Below are positions 36,733-45,598 of a stretch of DNA of 64,000 nucleotides, one piece after another. The stretch spans positions 54,976-118,975 of the forward strand of contig NZ_BNJJ01000026.1 in assembly GCF_016587435.1 (NCBI RefSeq), in the 5' to 3' direction. A program made the position numbers and the translations under genes. The notes beneath the pieces were generated by a model that saw only the letters and a program-made list of their open reading frames with translations, did no database searches and was not told where the DNA came from. Numbering within the stretch: position 1 is the stretch's first letter; each line of letters begins with the position of its first letter. Source of the stretch: Dictyobacter formicarum. Lineage in GTDB: Bacteria > Chloroflexota > Ktedonobacteria > Ktedonobacterales > Ktedonobacteraceae.

Positions 36733-38038
36733 TCAGCCACCATGCTCGAGTTGGGAGGAGAAACTGGCATTGCGGCGCAACGATCTCTCTCCAGCCGATC
36801 AAGCCGCACTGGATGCCCATCTGGCGGAATGCAAAGATTGTCGGATGCAGCAGGAGAACTATCGCTTGATGGATGAGGCCCTGCGCACGCTGCCCCAGGC
36901 GACGATGAAGCCCTTTCCGCGTTTGCCGATGCAGCGCGAGACTATGGATAACAGTAGCGAATTGAAGGACGGCGCGCTACTGAGGCGTCGATCCCAGTTT
37001 AGTCCGGTGGCGCGGCGGCGGCCACATAGCCGCAAACGCTTCTGGCCGCGGCACCGCAATCAAATAGCGATCAGCACCATGCTAGCCCTCAGTCTCGCCG
37101 CCGTGCTTGTATTTAGCCTGCTCAATATGCTTACAAGCAACCGTATCTCAGGCACAGCTATCCTGACATTTCATCAGCAAAATGATTATGTGAGCGCCAT
37201 CGCCTGGTCGCCAAATGGTCGCTACCTGGCGACGGGCAGCTGGAACCACACTGTTATGGTCTGGGACGCCCACACCGGTGAGGTAGTAACCACCTATACA
37301 AGCCACAGCGAGCCGGTCGATGCCCTGGCCTGGTCTCCCAATGGACAATTCATCGCCTCCGGCAGCTGGGACCACACCGTTATGGTCTGGCAGGCTTTTA
37401 CCGGCCACACCATCCATATCTATACCGGTCATACCTCCGAGGTCAGCAGCCTGGCCTGGTCTTCCAATGGACAATTCATCGCCTCCGGCAGTTGGGACCA
37501 CACCGTCCAGGTCTGGCAGGCCTTTACCGGGCGCTTGAGTCTGGTCTATACTGGACACCAGGAATTCGTCGATACGGTTGCCTGGTCGCCCGATGGCACA
37601 GAGATTGCTTCGGGGGGACGGGACAGCAAAGTGATGATCTGGAATGCCGCCACCGGGATCACCAGGCTGATCTATACCTACTCTATCAGCGATCCGGTCG
37701 ATGCCCTGGCCTGGTCTCCTGACGGCAAGCAAATCGCCATCGGTGGACGCGCCAGCCAGGTCCAGATCTGGAGTACCCGCACAGAGAAGTTGCTCATGGT
37801 GTATCATGGACATAACCAGGATGTAGATGCCCTGGCCTGGTCGCCCAATGGCAAATACCTGGCTTCTGGCAGCTGGGATCATACCGTACAAATATGGAAC
37901 GCGAAAAGCGGCACGACATCGTTTACCTATGAGGGACATACAGATCTTGTCGATGCCCTGACATGGTCGCCCGATGGCAAGCAAATCGCTTCTGCCAGCT
38001 GGGATCGGACCGCGCAAATCTGGGCAGCCGGCCTTTAA
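36725..38038 (+). CDS. Anti-sigma-like membrane protein with seven-bladed WD40 propeller
   Basis: 437 residues. A zf-HC2 motif lies at the N-terminus (CSSWEEKLALRRNDLSPADQAALDAHLAECKDC, residues about 7-39, with the His-x3-Cys-x2-Cys pattern). A basic linker leads to one membrane helix (about 116-138). Seven WD40 repeats fill the rest (VDALAWSPNGQFIASGSWDHTVMVW and close copies), enough for a closed propeller placed outside the cell. The start ATG 36725 with GAAGGAGAG upstream overlaps the sigma gene by 8 bp, implying coupled translation. Anti-sigma factors with an extracytoplasmic WD40 sensor are uncommon; ligand or stress sensing is inferred. Confidence 0.85.
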   Translation: MHSQPPCSSWEEKLALRRNDLSPADQAALDAHLAECKDCRMQQENYRLMDEALRTLPQATMKPFPRLPMQRETMDNSSELKDGALLRRRSQFSPVARRRPHSRKRFWPRHRNQIAISTMLALSLAAVLVFSLLNMLTSNRISGTAILTFHQQNDYVSAIAWSPNGRYLATGSWNHTVMVWDAHTGEVVTTYTSHSEPVDALAWSPNGQFIASGSWDHTVMVWQAFTGHTIHIYTGHTSEVSSLAWSSNGQFIASGSWDHTVQVWQAFTGRLSLVYTGHQEFVDTVAWSPDGTEIASGGRDSKVMIWNAATGITRLIYTYSISDPVDALAWSPDGKQIAIGGRASQVQIWSTRTEKLLMVYHGHNQDVDALAWSPNGKYLASGSWDHTVQIWNAKSGTTSFTYEGHTDLVDALTWSPDGKQIASASWDRTAQIWAAGL

Positions 38039-38194
38039 ACCATGGGGACACAAAAGACGGGCCGGCTTCCACGCTACTTCGCCAGACGTCCCTGTGGGAG
38101 AGCGGTCCGGTCGCGGAAAGTTTTCTGAGCATTCTTTCGGTCTTGCTTATTTATCCCACAAACATATTGCGCTGCACCAAAAACTCGAGGAGAA

Positions 38195-39592
38195 ATGTTC
38201 ATGCTCGTTTTTGATCGTCGCCAGCGGCGCCAGCTGGACCAACTGGTTGAAGATGCTGTGGGGGAACATATTCCGCGACGCCAGTTCCTGTATCGGGCCA
38301 TGGCTGCTGGCCTGAGCATCAATGCCGCCACCACCTTGCTTGCAGCCTGCCAGGGCGAACCCGCCCCTCAGGCAAGTGCACTGGAAAAGGTCCAATCTAT
38401 CGATGTCTTGACCGTGTGGAGCGGCGAAGAGCTGGAATCCTTCAATATGATCAATGCCGCATTTACGAAAAAAACTGGCATTAAGGTCAATGTAGAGGCG
38501 ACACGCGATCTACTGGCAGTGCTGACCACGCGCCTCCGGGGCAATAGTCCACCCGATATCAGCGGCATATCTAGCATCAATCACTTTCACGAGCTGGCAA
38601 GCCAGAACAAGCTGGTCCGCCTGGATACCTTCTTAGACATGAAGCAGTATCAGAAGAACTATGCACAGGCCTGGATCGATTTTTCTTCTCACGATGGCAA
38701 GCTCTACGCGGTACTGCCCAAGGCCAATACCAAGGGCACTATCTGGTATAACCCTAGAGCCTTTCATGAGGTGGGAGCCAGCGTACCACAAACCTGGGAC
38801 GAGCTGATCGAGCTCTCCGATAAGCTGGCCAGCCAGGGCAAATATCCCTGGTCTCTCGGCGTAGAGAGCGGGGCCACCAGCGGCTGGCCGGCCGCCGATT
38901 GGATCGCCGAGATCTATATCAATAAGTATGGACCCGAGCTATACGATCAGTGGGTGGCGCATAAGATTCCCTGGACCCATCCCAGCATCAAGGATGCTTT
39001 TCAGACCTTCGGTCGCATCGCGCTGGGCAAACATTATGTCAATGGAGGAGCGCAGGCCATCCTGGCCACCAATTTCCAGGATGCCTCCTACCTCCCATTC
39101 GAGAAGCCGCCCCGCGCCTACATGTACTATCTAGGCGATTTTACCGCTGGCTTCATCAAGCATCAGTTCAAGGGCATCAAGAGTGGGCTAGATTTCAACT
39201 TTTTCCCGTTCCCCGAGATCAATCCACGGTACAAAGGGTCTGTGATCGGGGGAGCTGACCTGATGGCTGCCTTTAAAGATAACAATGGCACGCGCCAGTT
39301 CATGGAATTTATGACGACCGCGGAGGCGCAGAGTATCTGGGTCAGACGCGGGGGTGCCACGTCGGTCAATTCGGCGGTCGAAAAGAGCGTCTATCCCGAC
39401 GCGATTGCCTGGGCCACCGCCCAGCAAATGACGAAAGCCATGGCCTTTCGAGTCAGCGCCGATGATCTGATGCCACAAGGATTGGAAAGCGCCTTCTGGA
39501 AAGGGGCACTGAACTATATCGGCGACCCCAACCAGCTCGATAACATCCTCAACAACCTTGAGAGCATCGCCCTGATAGCCAACCAATCGTAA
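38195..39592 (+). CDS. ABC transporter sugar-binding lipoprotein (family 1)
   Basis: 465 residues. The N-terminus has a basic stretch with twin arginine (IPRRQFLYRAMAAGL) and a lipobox LLAACQG, so Cys52 is the likely lipidated residue of the mature protein. The rest is a type-1 extracellular solute-binding protein: VLTVWSGEELESFNMINAAFTKKTGIKV at its start and NTKGTIWYNPRAF and PQTWDELIELSDKLA in the middle. It resembles alpha-glucoside and oligosaccharide binding proteins. Two permease genes follow in the same operon. The RBS GAGGAG precedes ATG 38195. The sugar is not predictable. Confidence 0.85.
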   Translation: MFMLVFDRRQRRQLDQLVEDAVGEHIPRRQFLYRAMAAGLSINAATTLLAACQGEPAPQASALEKVQSIDVLTVWSGEELESFNMINAAFTKKTGIKVNVEATRDLLAVLTTRLRGNSPPDISGISSINHFHELASQNKLVRLDTFLDMKQYQKNYAQAWIDFSSHDGKLYAVLPKANTKGTIWYNPRAFHEVGASVPQTWDELIELSDKLASQGKYPWSLGVESGATSGWPAADWIAEIYINKYGPELYDQWVAHKIPWTHPSIKDAFQTFGRIALGKHYVNGGAQAILATNFQDASYLPFEKPPRAYMYYLGDFTAGFIKHQFKGIKSGLDFNFFPFPEINPRYKGSVIGGADLMAAFKDNNGTRQFMEFMTTAEAQSIWVRRGGATSVNSAVEKSVYPDAIAWATAQQMTKAMAFRVSADDLMPQGLESAFWKGALNYIGDPNQLDNILNNLESIALIANQS

Positions 39593-39668
39593 ACCATCAA
39601 CCATATTTTTTTTATGCATGGCATATTTTTACGGTTTGGTTTTTGCATAGAGGATTTAAAGGGGATTC

Positions 39669-40640
39669 ATGATGGCAATGTTGATGAAGAAACATGTTGC
39701 GGGTGCTGCTACGCGCCGGTACGGGCGGCGGCGCGGCTGGTTATGGGTCGGGCCAGGCAACAAATCGGGGGCAAGCCTCGAACCTATGTGGCGTGGATGG
39801 TTATGGATCGGGCCAGCGATATTGCTGGTGGTGATCTTCTTTATGTATCCATTGCTCAATACACTGGTCACAAGTTTTCAAAATGCCGATGCGACTCATT
39901 TTGTGGGTCTGAAGAACTATCAAACGATTTTTACGAGCGCGGTTACGCTGGAGGTGCTGAAAAATAATCTACTCTGGCTGCTGCTGGGCACGATTTTGAC
40001 GGTGGGTCTGGGCTTGCTGGTCGCGGTACTGGTCAACCATATCAAGGCTGAGAGCCTGGTGAAGTCGGCCCTGTTTGTGCCGATGGCGATCTCTTTTGTC
40101 GGTGCGGGCATCATCTGGCGCCTGGTCTACCTCTATCAGCCGGCTGGCGAGACGCAGATTGGACTGCTCAATGCGCTGCTGGCACGCATGCAATTGCCGC
40201 CACAAGCCTGGCTGGTCAACTCGGCCTTCAACAATTATGCCATGATACTGGTCTACACCTGGATGTGGACCGGCTTCTGTATGGTTATCCTTTCCGCTGG
40301 CCTGAAAAATATTCCCGAGGACCTCATTGAGGCGGCCAAGATCGATGGGGCCGGGCGCTGGATGATGTTCTGGCATATCACGGTCCCGCAGATCCGGCCA
40401 ACGCTGGCCGTGGTCATCACCACCATGCTGATCAACGTCCTCAAAATCTTCGACATTATTTATGTTATGACCGGAGGCAACTATCATACCGATGTGGTGG
40501 CTCTGGAATTCTATAACCAGCTCTTTAGCTTTAATAATTATGGATTGGCCAGTGCACTGGCAGTGTTGCTCTTGCTCGCCATTGTACCTGTGATATATTT
40601 CAATATTCGCCGTATGCATGCCGAGGAGAAACTGCGATGA
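39669..40640 (+). CDS. ABC sugar permease, MalF-like, with repeat-derived N-terminal insertion
   Basis: A 323-residue inner-membrane permease with six helices and the family loop EAAKIDGAGRWMMFWHITVPQIRPT (EAA motif) that contacts the ATPase. The N-terminus reads RGWLWVGPG, then NKSGASLEP, then RGWLWIGPA: a 20-codon in-frame duplication whose centre is a half site of the TAGGTTCGG family. The second copy leads directly into the first membrane helix. The start is ATG 39669 (RBS AAAGGGG). The gene overlaps the next by 4 bp (ATGA). No ATPase is encoded here, so a shared MsmK-type ATPase is expected elsewhere. Confidence 0.85.
   Translation: MMAMLMKKHVAGAATRRYGRRRGWLWVGPGNKSGASLEPMWRGWLWIGPAILLVVIFFMYPLLNTLVTSFQNADATHFVGLKNYQTIFTSAVTLEVLKNNLLWLLLGTILTVGLGLLVAVLVNHIKAESLVKSALFVPMAISFVGAGIIWRLVYLYQPAGETQIGLLNALLARMQLPPQAWLVNSAFNNYAMILVYTWMWTGFCMVILSAGLKNIPEDLIEAAKIDGAGRWMMFWHITVPQIRPTLAVVITTMLINVLKIFDIIYVMTGGNYHTDVVALEFYNQLFSFNNYGLASALAVLLLLAIVPVIYFNIRRMHAEEKLR
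39731..39816. repeat. Repeat half site inside a CDS with duplicated flanks
   Basis: Direct repeats at 39731-39756 and 39791-39816 (GCGCGGCTGGTTATGG versus GCGTGGATGGTTATGG; 3 mismatches in 26) are spaced exactly 60 bp. Between them lies AATCGGGGGCAAGCC and then TCGAACCTATG (39763-39788), the right arm of the TAGGTTCGG family. Confidence 0.8.
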
Positions 40641-41581
40641 GGGGTATTTCTGAACAGCGGCCCACAACCCAAACACTGCTCAAGCGCTCAAGCATACAGG
40701 AGGAGAAGCGTAGGGAACATCACCATGTCCAGGGCCGCTGGCTGCGCCGCATGATCAGCCAGGGCACGATTACCGTCATCGCGGTCAGCATCGGACTCTT
40801 CTGGTCAGTGCCGACCTTTGGACTGTTTATCAGCTCGCTGCGCCCACCGGAACTGATTGCGACCACTGGCTGGTGGACCGGCCTGGCGCTGCCCTGGAAC
40901 TTTACGCTGCAGAATTACCAGCAGGTCCTGGCGGCGCAGGGTTTCGGGCGAGCCTTTCTCAATAGCCTGATCATCGCCATCCCCGGGACCATCTTTCCGC
41001 TGCTGATCGGCTCCTGTGCTGCCTATGCCTTTGCCTGGATGCGCTTTCCGGGCCGCGACCTGCTCTTCTCTGGCATCATCGCCCTGCTGGTAATTCCACT
41101 GCAGATCGCCCTCGCCCCCATCCTGGCGCTGTTTACCGCCATCGGCATTACCGGTCAGTATACCGCGATCTGGCTGGCCCACACCGCCTTTGGCTTACCA
41201 TTCGCAATCTTCCTGCTGCGCAACTTTTTCGCCTCTCTGCCCGCCGACCTGCTGGAATCGGCCCACATCGACGGCGCCTCCCACCTGCGCATCTTCTGGA
41301 ACATCGTCCTTCCGCTCTCAGTGCCGGCCCTGGGCTCGCTGACCATCTTCCAATTCATGTGGGTCTGGAACGACCTGCTGGTTGCCCTGATCTTCCTCGG
41401 TGGCAACCCACAGCGCGCCCCCATGACCGTCACCATCGCCAACCTCGTCGACAGCTACGGCACCAACTACCAGGTCCTGACAGCCGCCGCCTTCATCTCG
41501 ATGGCCCTGCCCCTCGTCATCTTCTTCTCCCTGCAACGCTACTTCGTGCGCGGCATCCTTGCCGGCTCCATCAAAGGCTAG
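40637..41581 (+). CDS. ABC sugar permease, MalG-like
   Basis: A 314-residue membrane protein with a cytoplasmic N-terminus and six helices. The ATPase-contact loop is LLESAHIDGASHLRIFWNIVLPLSVPAL (EAA-like motif, about residues 210-237). It pairs with the MalF-like permease, whose gene it overlaps by 4 bp. This is the last gene of the binding protein-permease-permease operon. About 60 bp downstream is a half site of the TAGGTGCG family (GGGCGCACCTACGA, 41648-41661). Confidence 0.9.
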   Translation: MRGISEQRPTTQTLLKRSSIQEEKRREHHHVQGRWLRRMISQGTITVIAVSIGLFWSVPTFGLFISSLRPPELIATTGWWTGLALPWNFTLQNYQQVLAAQGFGRAFLNSLIIAIPGTIFPLLIGSCAAYAFAWMRFPGRDLLFSGIIALLVIPLQIALAPILALFTAIGITGQYTAIWLAHTAFGLPFAIFLLRNFFASLPADLLESAHIDGASHLRIFWNIVLPLSVPALGSLTIFQFMWVWNDLLVALIFLGGNPQRAPMTVTIANLVDSYGTNYQVLTAAAFISMALPLVIFFSLQRYFVRGILAGSIKG

Positions 41582-41795
41582 CCTCAAATATCGAGGACGA
41601 GGATTCGATGGATACATGAGAGTGGAAGGACCTGTCAAGGTCCCAACGGGCGCACCTACGAGTCGTGTTTCTTATTGCATAGAATTTCATATTGCTTTCA
41701 ATCAAAAGTATCAGGCATTAAGAGAGATACGGAAGATTGTTTTCGTCAGATGAATTGAGTATACTGGTAGTGTTTTAGCAGGAGGTATTTTTATT

Positions 41796-42347
41796 ATGAC
41801 GTTCACAACCTGGTGGCGCGGAGATCGCTTGCCCGAGCTCGCGCCTCTTCCGGCGTTTTCCGCTGGTCTCTCGACCGATACACAATTAATCGCACGCATT
41901 ACCTGTCAATCCACACAAATGGTGGCGCGGCGTTGCGAGGCGGGGGATCGGCCCTATCTTGCGTTCATAGGCGATACGCCGGTTGCCTATGGATGGGTCG
42001 CAACCCGGGCCGGCGGCATTGCTGAACTTCAATTTAAATTCGAGCTTCCGGCGCGCAACGGATACCTCTACGATTTTCTCACGCTGCCAGAGTGGCGCGG
42101 GCGCGGCATCTATCCTCATTTCCTGCAAGCCATCATCCACCAGGAACAGGACATTGATCGCTTCTGGATAGGGTACGTACCCGGCAACGATGCATCCGGG
42201 CGTGGCATCAGCAAAGCTGGCTTTCACGAGGTCAGCGACTTCGTCATCAGGCAGGGGCGTATTGCTGGCCTCACGCTGTTTGAAACCAGTGAGCGAGCGA
42301 GCGCCAACGCGGATCTCTTTCAGCTCCCCATTATTGCCAGCACATAA
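41796..42347 (+). CDS. GNAT-family acetyltransferase
   Basis: 183 residues. The first half forms a beta-rich N-lobe, and the acetyl-CoA binding region is YDFLTLPEWRGRGIYPHFLQAII (about residues 90-112, with the R-G-R-G-I loop). The second half ends with NDASGRGISKAGFHEVSDFVI, the typical N-x-A-S-x-x-x-x-x-K-A-G-F block. The RBS AGGAGG precedes ATG 41796. It is followed by a second, longer GNAT gene after 114 bp, possibly in one transcript. Substrate unknown. Confidence 0.75.
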   Translation: MTFTTWWRGDRLPELAPLPAFSAGLSTDTQLIARITCQSTQMVARRCEAGDRPYLAFIGDTPVAYGWVATRAGGIAELQFKFELPARNGYLYDFLTLPEWRGRGIYPHFLQAIIHQEQDIDRFWIGYVPGNDASGRGISKAGFHEVSDFVIRQGRIAGLTLFETSERASANADLFQLPIIAST

Positions 42348-42461
42348 AACGGCAACCATTCAGCTCGCCTTATACTCTTGAGGATGGCAATTTTCGTCAA
42401 CCATAAACATCTGCCAGGCTAAAAAGCCTGACGGCTATCATGAAAGGCGCTTTGTTTTTCA

Positions 42462-43259
42462 ATGCTGACATGCATGCAACTTGAGCATCCGGGAACTATA
42501 CAGAAGCTCAGGGACGACTACCTGCGCACGCTGGTCGCGCCGATGGATGGGATGTGGGAGGGCGCGATCATCGCGCAGGCTACATTTTGGCAGATACAGG
42601 ACCAGGATCAGCCGGCAGGCTATTTTTGCCTGGATGCCGACAAGTCTTTGCTGCGCGTCCATCTACTGGACCGCTATCAGGCGCGGGCGCAGGAGATCTT
42701 TCGCTGGCTTATCTCGACCCATAACATCCAGCATGCCATCGCAAGTACGATCGAGCCATTGTATTTTTCTTTGTGCCTTGACCTGCAAACAAGCATCACG
42801 CTGCATAGCTATCTGTTTCGCGACCACGAGCCGGTCGCGCCGCCATCCAATATCAACCGGTACCAGTTCAGGAAAGCTGTCCAGAGCGAGCTGGATGACC
42901 TGGTGCTCTTTTACAAGGCGAACACGGCAGGAGGAGGCGAGTGGATTGAGGCGTTCCTGGATAAACGTCTCAAGCGCGAGGAGCTCTTCATCCTGTTTGA
43001 CCAGCAGACATTGATAGCAACCGGAGAGTGTATCTCCAGCCCAAAACAACCACCCTATGCAGATCTGGGCATGGTCGTAGCTCAGGCGTATCGCGGCCGA
43101 GGCCTGGGCAGCGCTATGCTCATTCAACTAAAACAACACTGCTATGCAGCTGGCTGGAAGCCTATCTGCTCGTGTGAGGTCTCCAACCAGGCGTCAAAGA
43201 AAGCCATCGAGAAAGCCGGATTTATCAGTGAGCAGCGCATCGTAAATATCCAGTTCTAA
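42462..43259 (+). CDS. GNAT-family acetyltransferase with extra N-terminal domain
   Basis: 265 residues. The C-terminal half is a GNAT domain: ADLGMVVAQAYRGRGLGSAMLIQL (about 203-226, acetyl-CoA loop R-G-R-G-L-G) and SCEVSNQASKKAIEKAGF near the end. The N-terminal 125 residues look like a degenerate second GNAT-like lobe, as in tandem GNAT proteins. The start ATG 42462 is followed by another in-frame ATG at 42474; the RBS (GAAAGGCG) is poor for both. It converges on the truncated GDPD remnant. Confidence 0.75.
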   Translation: MLTCMQLEHPGTIQKLRDDYLRTLVAPMDGMWEGAIIAQATFWQIQDQDQPAGYFCLDADKSLLRVHLLDRYQARAQEIFRWLISTHNIQHAIASTIEPLYFSLCLDLQTSITLHSYLFRDHEPVAPPSNINRYQFRKAVQSELDDLVLFYKANTAGGGEWIEAFLDKRLKREELFILFDQQTLIATGECISSPKQPPYADLGMVVAQAYRGRGLGSAMLIQLKQHCYAAGWKPICSCEVSNQASKKAIEKAGFISEQRIVNIQF

Positions 43260-43294
43260 ACGCTGCTCTCTGCCTATGATCGCGTCCGACCGCA

Positions 43295-43850
43295 TCAATG
43301 ATGGTGGAATACTGGCGCGACCTGATCAATACGGTTGGTCCAGATCCCGCCGGTATAGCCCGGTGGGAGGCGCTTGAGATCCTCCGGTGAATCAAAGCCG
43401 CTAGAAAACTCTTCGGTGCCGTTGCCCTTCTCAAGCACGACACGCGTATCGTTGGCCTCCATACGATCAAGGAAGCGATTAGGCCAGCCCCAGAGCCAGG
43501 GAGCAACTTGATCGGGAAGCAACAGCTCTATATGGCGGCAGGCCACCGGCACATAGCCGCTCCATCCTACGGCAGCATAGCGCAGCACACAATTCTCAAT
43601 AATTGATTTCGATATTACCCTCATCTGGGGGAGGTGCTGGCGCACCGCGTCGATCGGCTTGTCGCCGCCTCCAACAGTCAGCAGGTCCTGCTGCTGCTTC
43701 GGCAGGGCCGACAGGATCCGGGCCAGCTGCACTCCTTCTTCAAAATTATTGCTCTTGATATCGATATATAACGACTTGTCGTGAAATGCATTCAACACCT
43801 CCTCAAGCGAGGGCATCAAACCAATGCCCTTGCCGCGAAAAGGGAAAGTT
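43295..43850 (-). pseudogene. Glycerophosphodiester phosphodiesterase, 5'-truncated
   Basis: The minus-strand frame reads PFRGKGIGLMPSLEEVLNAF, a hallmark of GDPD TIM-barrel enzymes (the IPTLEEVL block), then YIDIKSNNFEEGVQLARIL and a C-terminus with VACRHIELLLPDQVAPWLWGWP to a stop at 43295. The N-terminal part with the catalytic HRG and metal-binding residues is absent. The frame is lost upstream of about 43855, where AAGAAAGAAAAACTTT resembles the arm of the nested palindrome at 34646. TTG 43819 could start a short protein, but it would lack the active site. The neighbouring GT-C gene ends at 43867. Confidence 0.75.
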
Positions 43851-43866
43851 TTTCTTTCTTGTTGTT

Positions 43867-45270
43867 TTAGCTTATAATCCAGGTGCGGCGACGAGCAGGC
43901 AGCAAAGTGGGAATACCCAGGATGGTCCCCCAGACGGTGAGCGTGATCAGCGGATCAAAGACGATGTGTACGCGCATCAGGTCGCTCAGGAAGTAGCCAC
44001 CCAGAGTGGTCAGCGTCCAAACGAAGAGGACGGTCAGCACCAGCAGCCCCATGGCCTGGACGCTCCATTGACGGCGCGTGCACGGCCAGCAGAGCAGGGC
44101 CAGCCAGATCAGCGCGCAATAGGGGAAGAGAGCGTTGCTGGCATACAACATGCGGTGGACGGACAATAGCGCATTCACGCCCTGCTCGCTCCAGTCATGC
44201 CGGGGTCCACCAGGCGGTGGGGACATGGTGTTGACCGGATAGTAGCTGGTCAACGACGCAAAAAGCATGGGCACGGTCTTGAGGCCAAATTCAAGGGGAT
44301 GGCGCAAGATAATAGCGCGCGCGAAATCGCCCAGTACACGACCATTGTCGCGACCAAACTCGGGATGCCGCGCGACCAGCTGATAGGGCGTCAGATGGGT
44401 ATGCGTCACATTGTCGTCGATCACGCGGCGCACCTGCTCATACTGCGGCGGCGCTTCGTTCTGCATCTGGTACTGCATCACCTTCCCGACCAGGTTCATG
44501 TTCTCCACGTAGGTCAGGCCCGGATAGTGATTTATAATCAAGTTGCCAAGCACGTAACCACCCAGTAGCGTATAGAGCAGCGCCAGCGAGAGCCCAAGCC
44601 GCACGAGCAGGGGACGTAGCTGACCGCGCCTGTAGCGCATCCATAATAGATATACATATATCAATATAGGAAAAGCGGCCCACTCCGGCCGTGTGAAAAA
44701 CAGCAGCGCCAGACACAGGGCCAGCCACTTCAAGAGACGCCAGTTACCGCCCTGTAATATCCTCACCGCCAGCAAGCTAATGGTTATCAGCAACCACAGG
44801 GAGATCCCTTCGGTCATCAACAGTTTGCTATAAGAAATCAGAATGACATTGGTTGCCAGCAGCAGACTCAGAACAAAGGCCAACCAGGCACGCTGGAAGA
44901 TCAGGCAGGTCAGCAGATAGAATTCCAGCACAGCCAGTATATAGAGCATACCTTGAACGATACTGACCGCAAAAAGATTAGCAGGTCCGGCAATCAGTGT
45001 GATCACCAAGATAAATAGAGGATAGGTCGGCAGGCGAAAAACATTGATAGGATTGCCAGTCTCGCGCAACTGTCGCACAAACTCCAGATATCCTGGAGTA
45101 TCGGCCGTCAGCTCGGTGTAGGGATGATAGAAATAATAGAGACCGACCGTCAATACCGCAACGACCAAAAGCAGTCCGCTCAATATCCACTTGCCTGACC
45201 AGCGCCAGCGCCGGGTGGCCACTTCTTCTGCATCAACCGCCGCCTGCTCTACATGCTGAAATATCCTCAT
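43867..45270 (-). CDS. GT-C fold membrane glycosyltransferase-like protein
   Basis: A 467-residue polytopic membrane protein with about ten helices. The first loop after helix 1 contains LTADTPGYLEFVRQL with an acidic residue in the usual GT-C position, and ISYSKLLMTEGISLWLLIT resembles the TE-containing region of family 39-type mannosyltransferases. A soluble loop (about 285-340) separates the last helices. Start ATG 45270 has a modest RBS (GAAGAAG). Substrate unknown; probably polyprenyl-linked sugar transfer at the membrane. It differs from the GT-C gene at 5064 in sequence and length. Confidence 0.65.
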   Translation of the reverse strand: MRIFQHVEQAAVDAEEVATRRWRWSGKWILSGLLLVVAVLTVGLYYFYHPYTELTADTPGYLEFVRQLRETGNPINVFRLPTYPLFILVITLIAGPANLFAVSIVQGMLYILAVLEFYLLTCLIFQRAWLAFVLSLLLATNVILISYSKLLMTEGISLWLLITISLLAVRILQGGNWRLLKWLALCLALLFFTRPEWAAFPILIYVYLLWMRYRRGQLRPLLVRLGLSLALLYTLLGGYVLGNLIINHYPGLTYVENMNLVGKVMQYQMQNEAPPQYEQVRRVIDDNVTHTHLTPYQLVARHPEFGRDNGRVLGDFARAIILRHPLEFGLKTVPMLFASLTSYYPVNTMSPPPGGPRHDWSEQGVNALLSVHRMLYASNALFPYCALIWLALLCWPCTRRQWSVQAMGLLVLTVLFVWTLTTLGGYFLSDLMRVHIVFDPLITLTVWGTILGIPTLLPARRRTWIIS

Positions 45271-45487
45271 CGCTTCTTCATTTCTGTTCTTGCTTACTTA
45301 CTCTCTGAAGCTTGCTGAGATTGCCGTACGATGTATGCTCCCATCCCTGCGGGAAAATCTAGCAATACAACCAAGTTCAGATGAACATGATAAAGCAGTG
45401 ATATGAATTATACAAGTAGATGCGGCCCAGGCAGCTTTCAACGCCGGAGGATTATCGTCTCGTTCACAATGCGTTTTGAACATTGGC

Positions 45488-45594
45488 GTTATCGTATCCC
45501 GATATATTTCGGACGTTAAAAGGTTATTGTATCCCGGTACATTTTCGGATGTTAAAGCGTTATCGTATCCCGGTACATTTTCGGATGTGGAGGT
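45488..45594. repeat. Three tandem 35-36-bp repeats
   Basis: Units begin at 45488, 45523 and 45559, each GTTATCGTATCCCGGTACAT (or close variants) followed by a TTCGGATGTTAAAG-type end. No unique spacers separate them, so this is not a CRISPR. The array ends next to the left inverted repeat of the RAYT element. The ending TTTTCGGATGTGGAGG also occurs in the 66-bp repeats on the other side of the RAYT gene. Confidence 0.85.
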
Positions 45595-45598
45595 AAAA

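Noticed and set aside
37148..38053. 301-codon minus-strand frame
   Set aside because: Antisense of the WD40 repeats; its internal repetition follows from theirs.
38195..38360. Tat export for the sugar-binding protein because of a twin arginine
   Set aside because: The RR lies before a short hydrophobic stretch with a lipobox, and the full Tat consensus is not met; lipoprotein export is enough to explain it.
45488..45594. Possible CRISPR array (36-bp repeats)
   Set aside because: The three units abut each other without spacers, and no cas genes are present.
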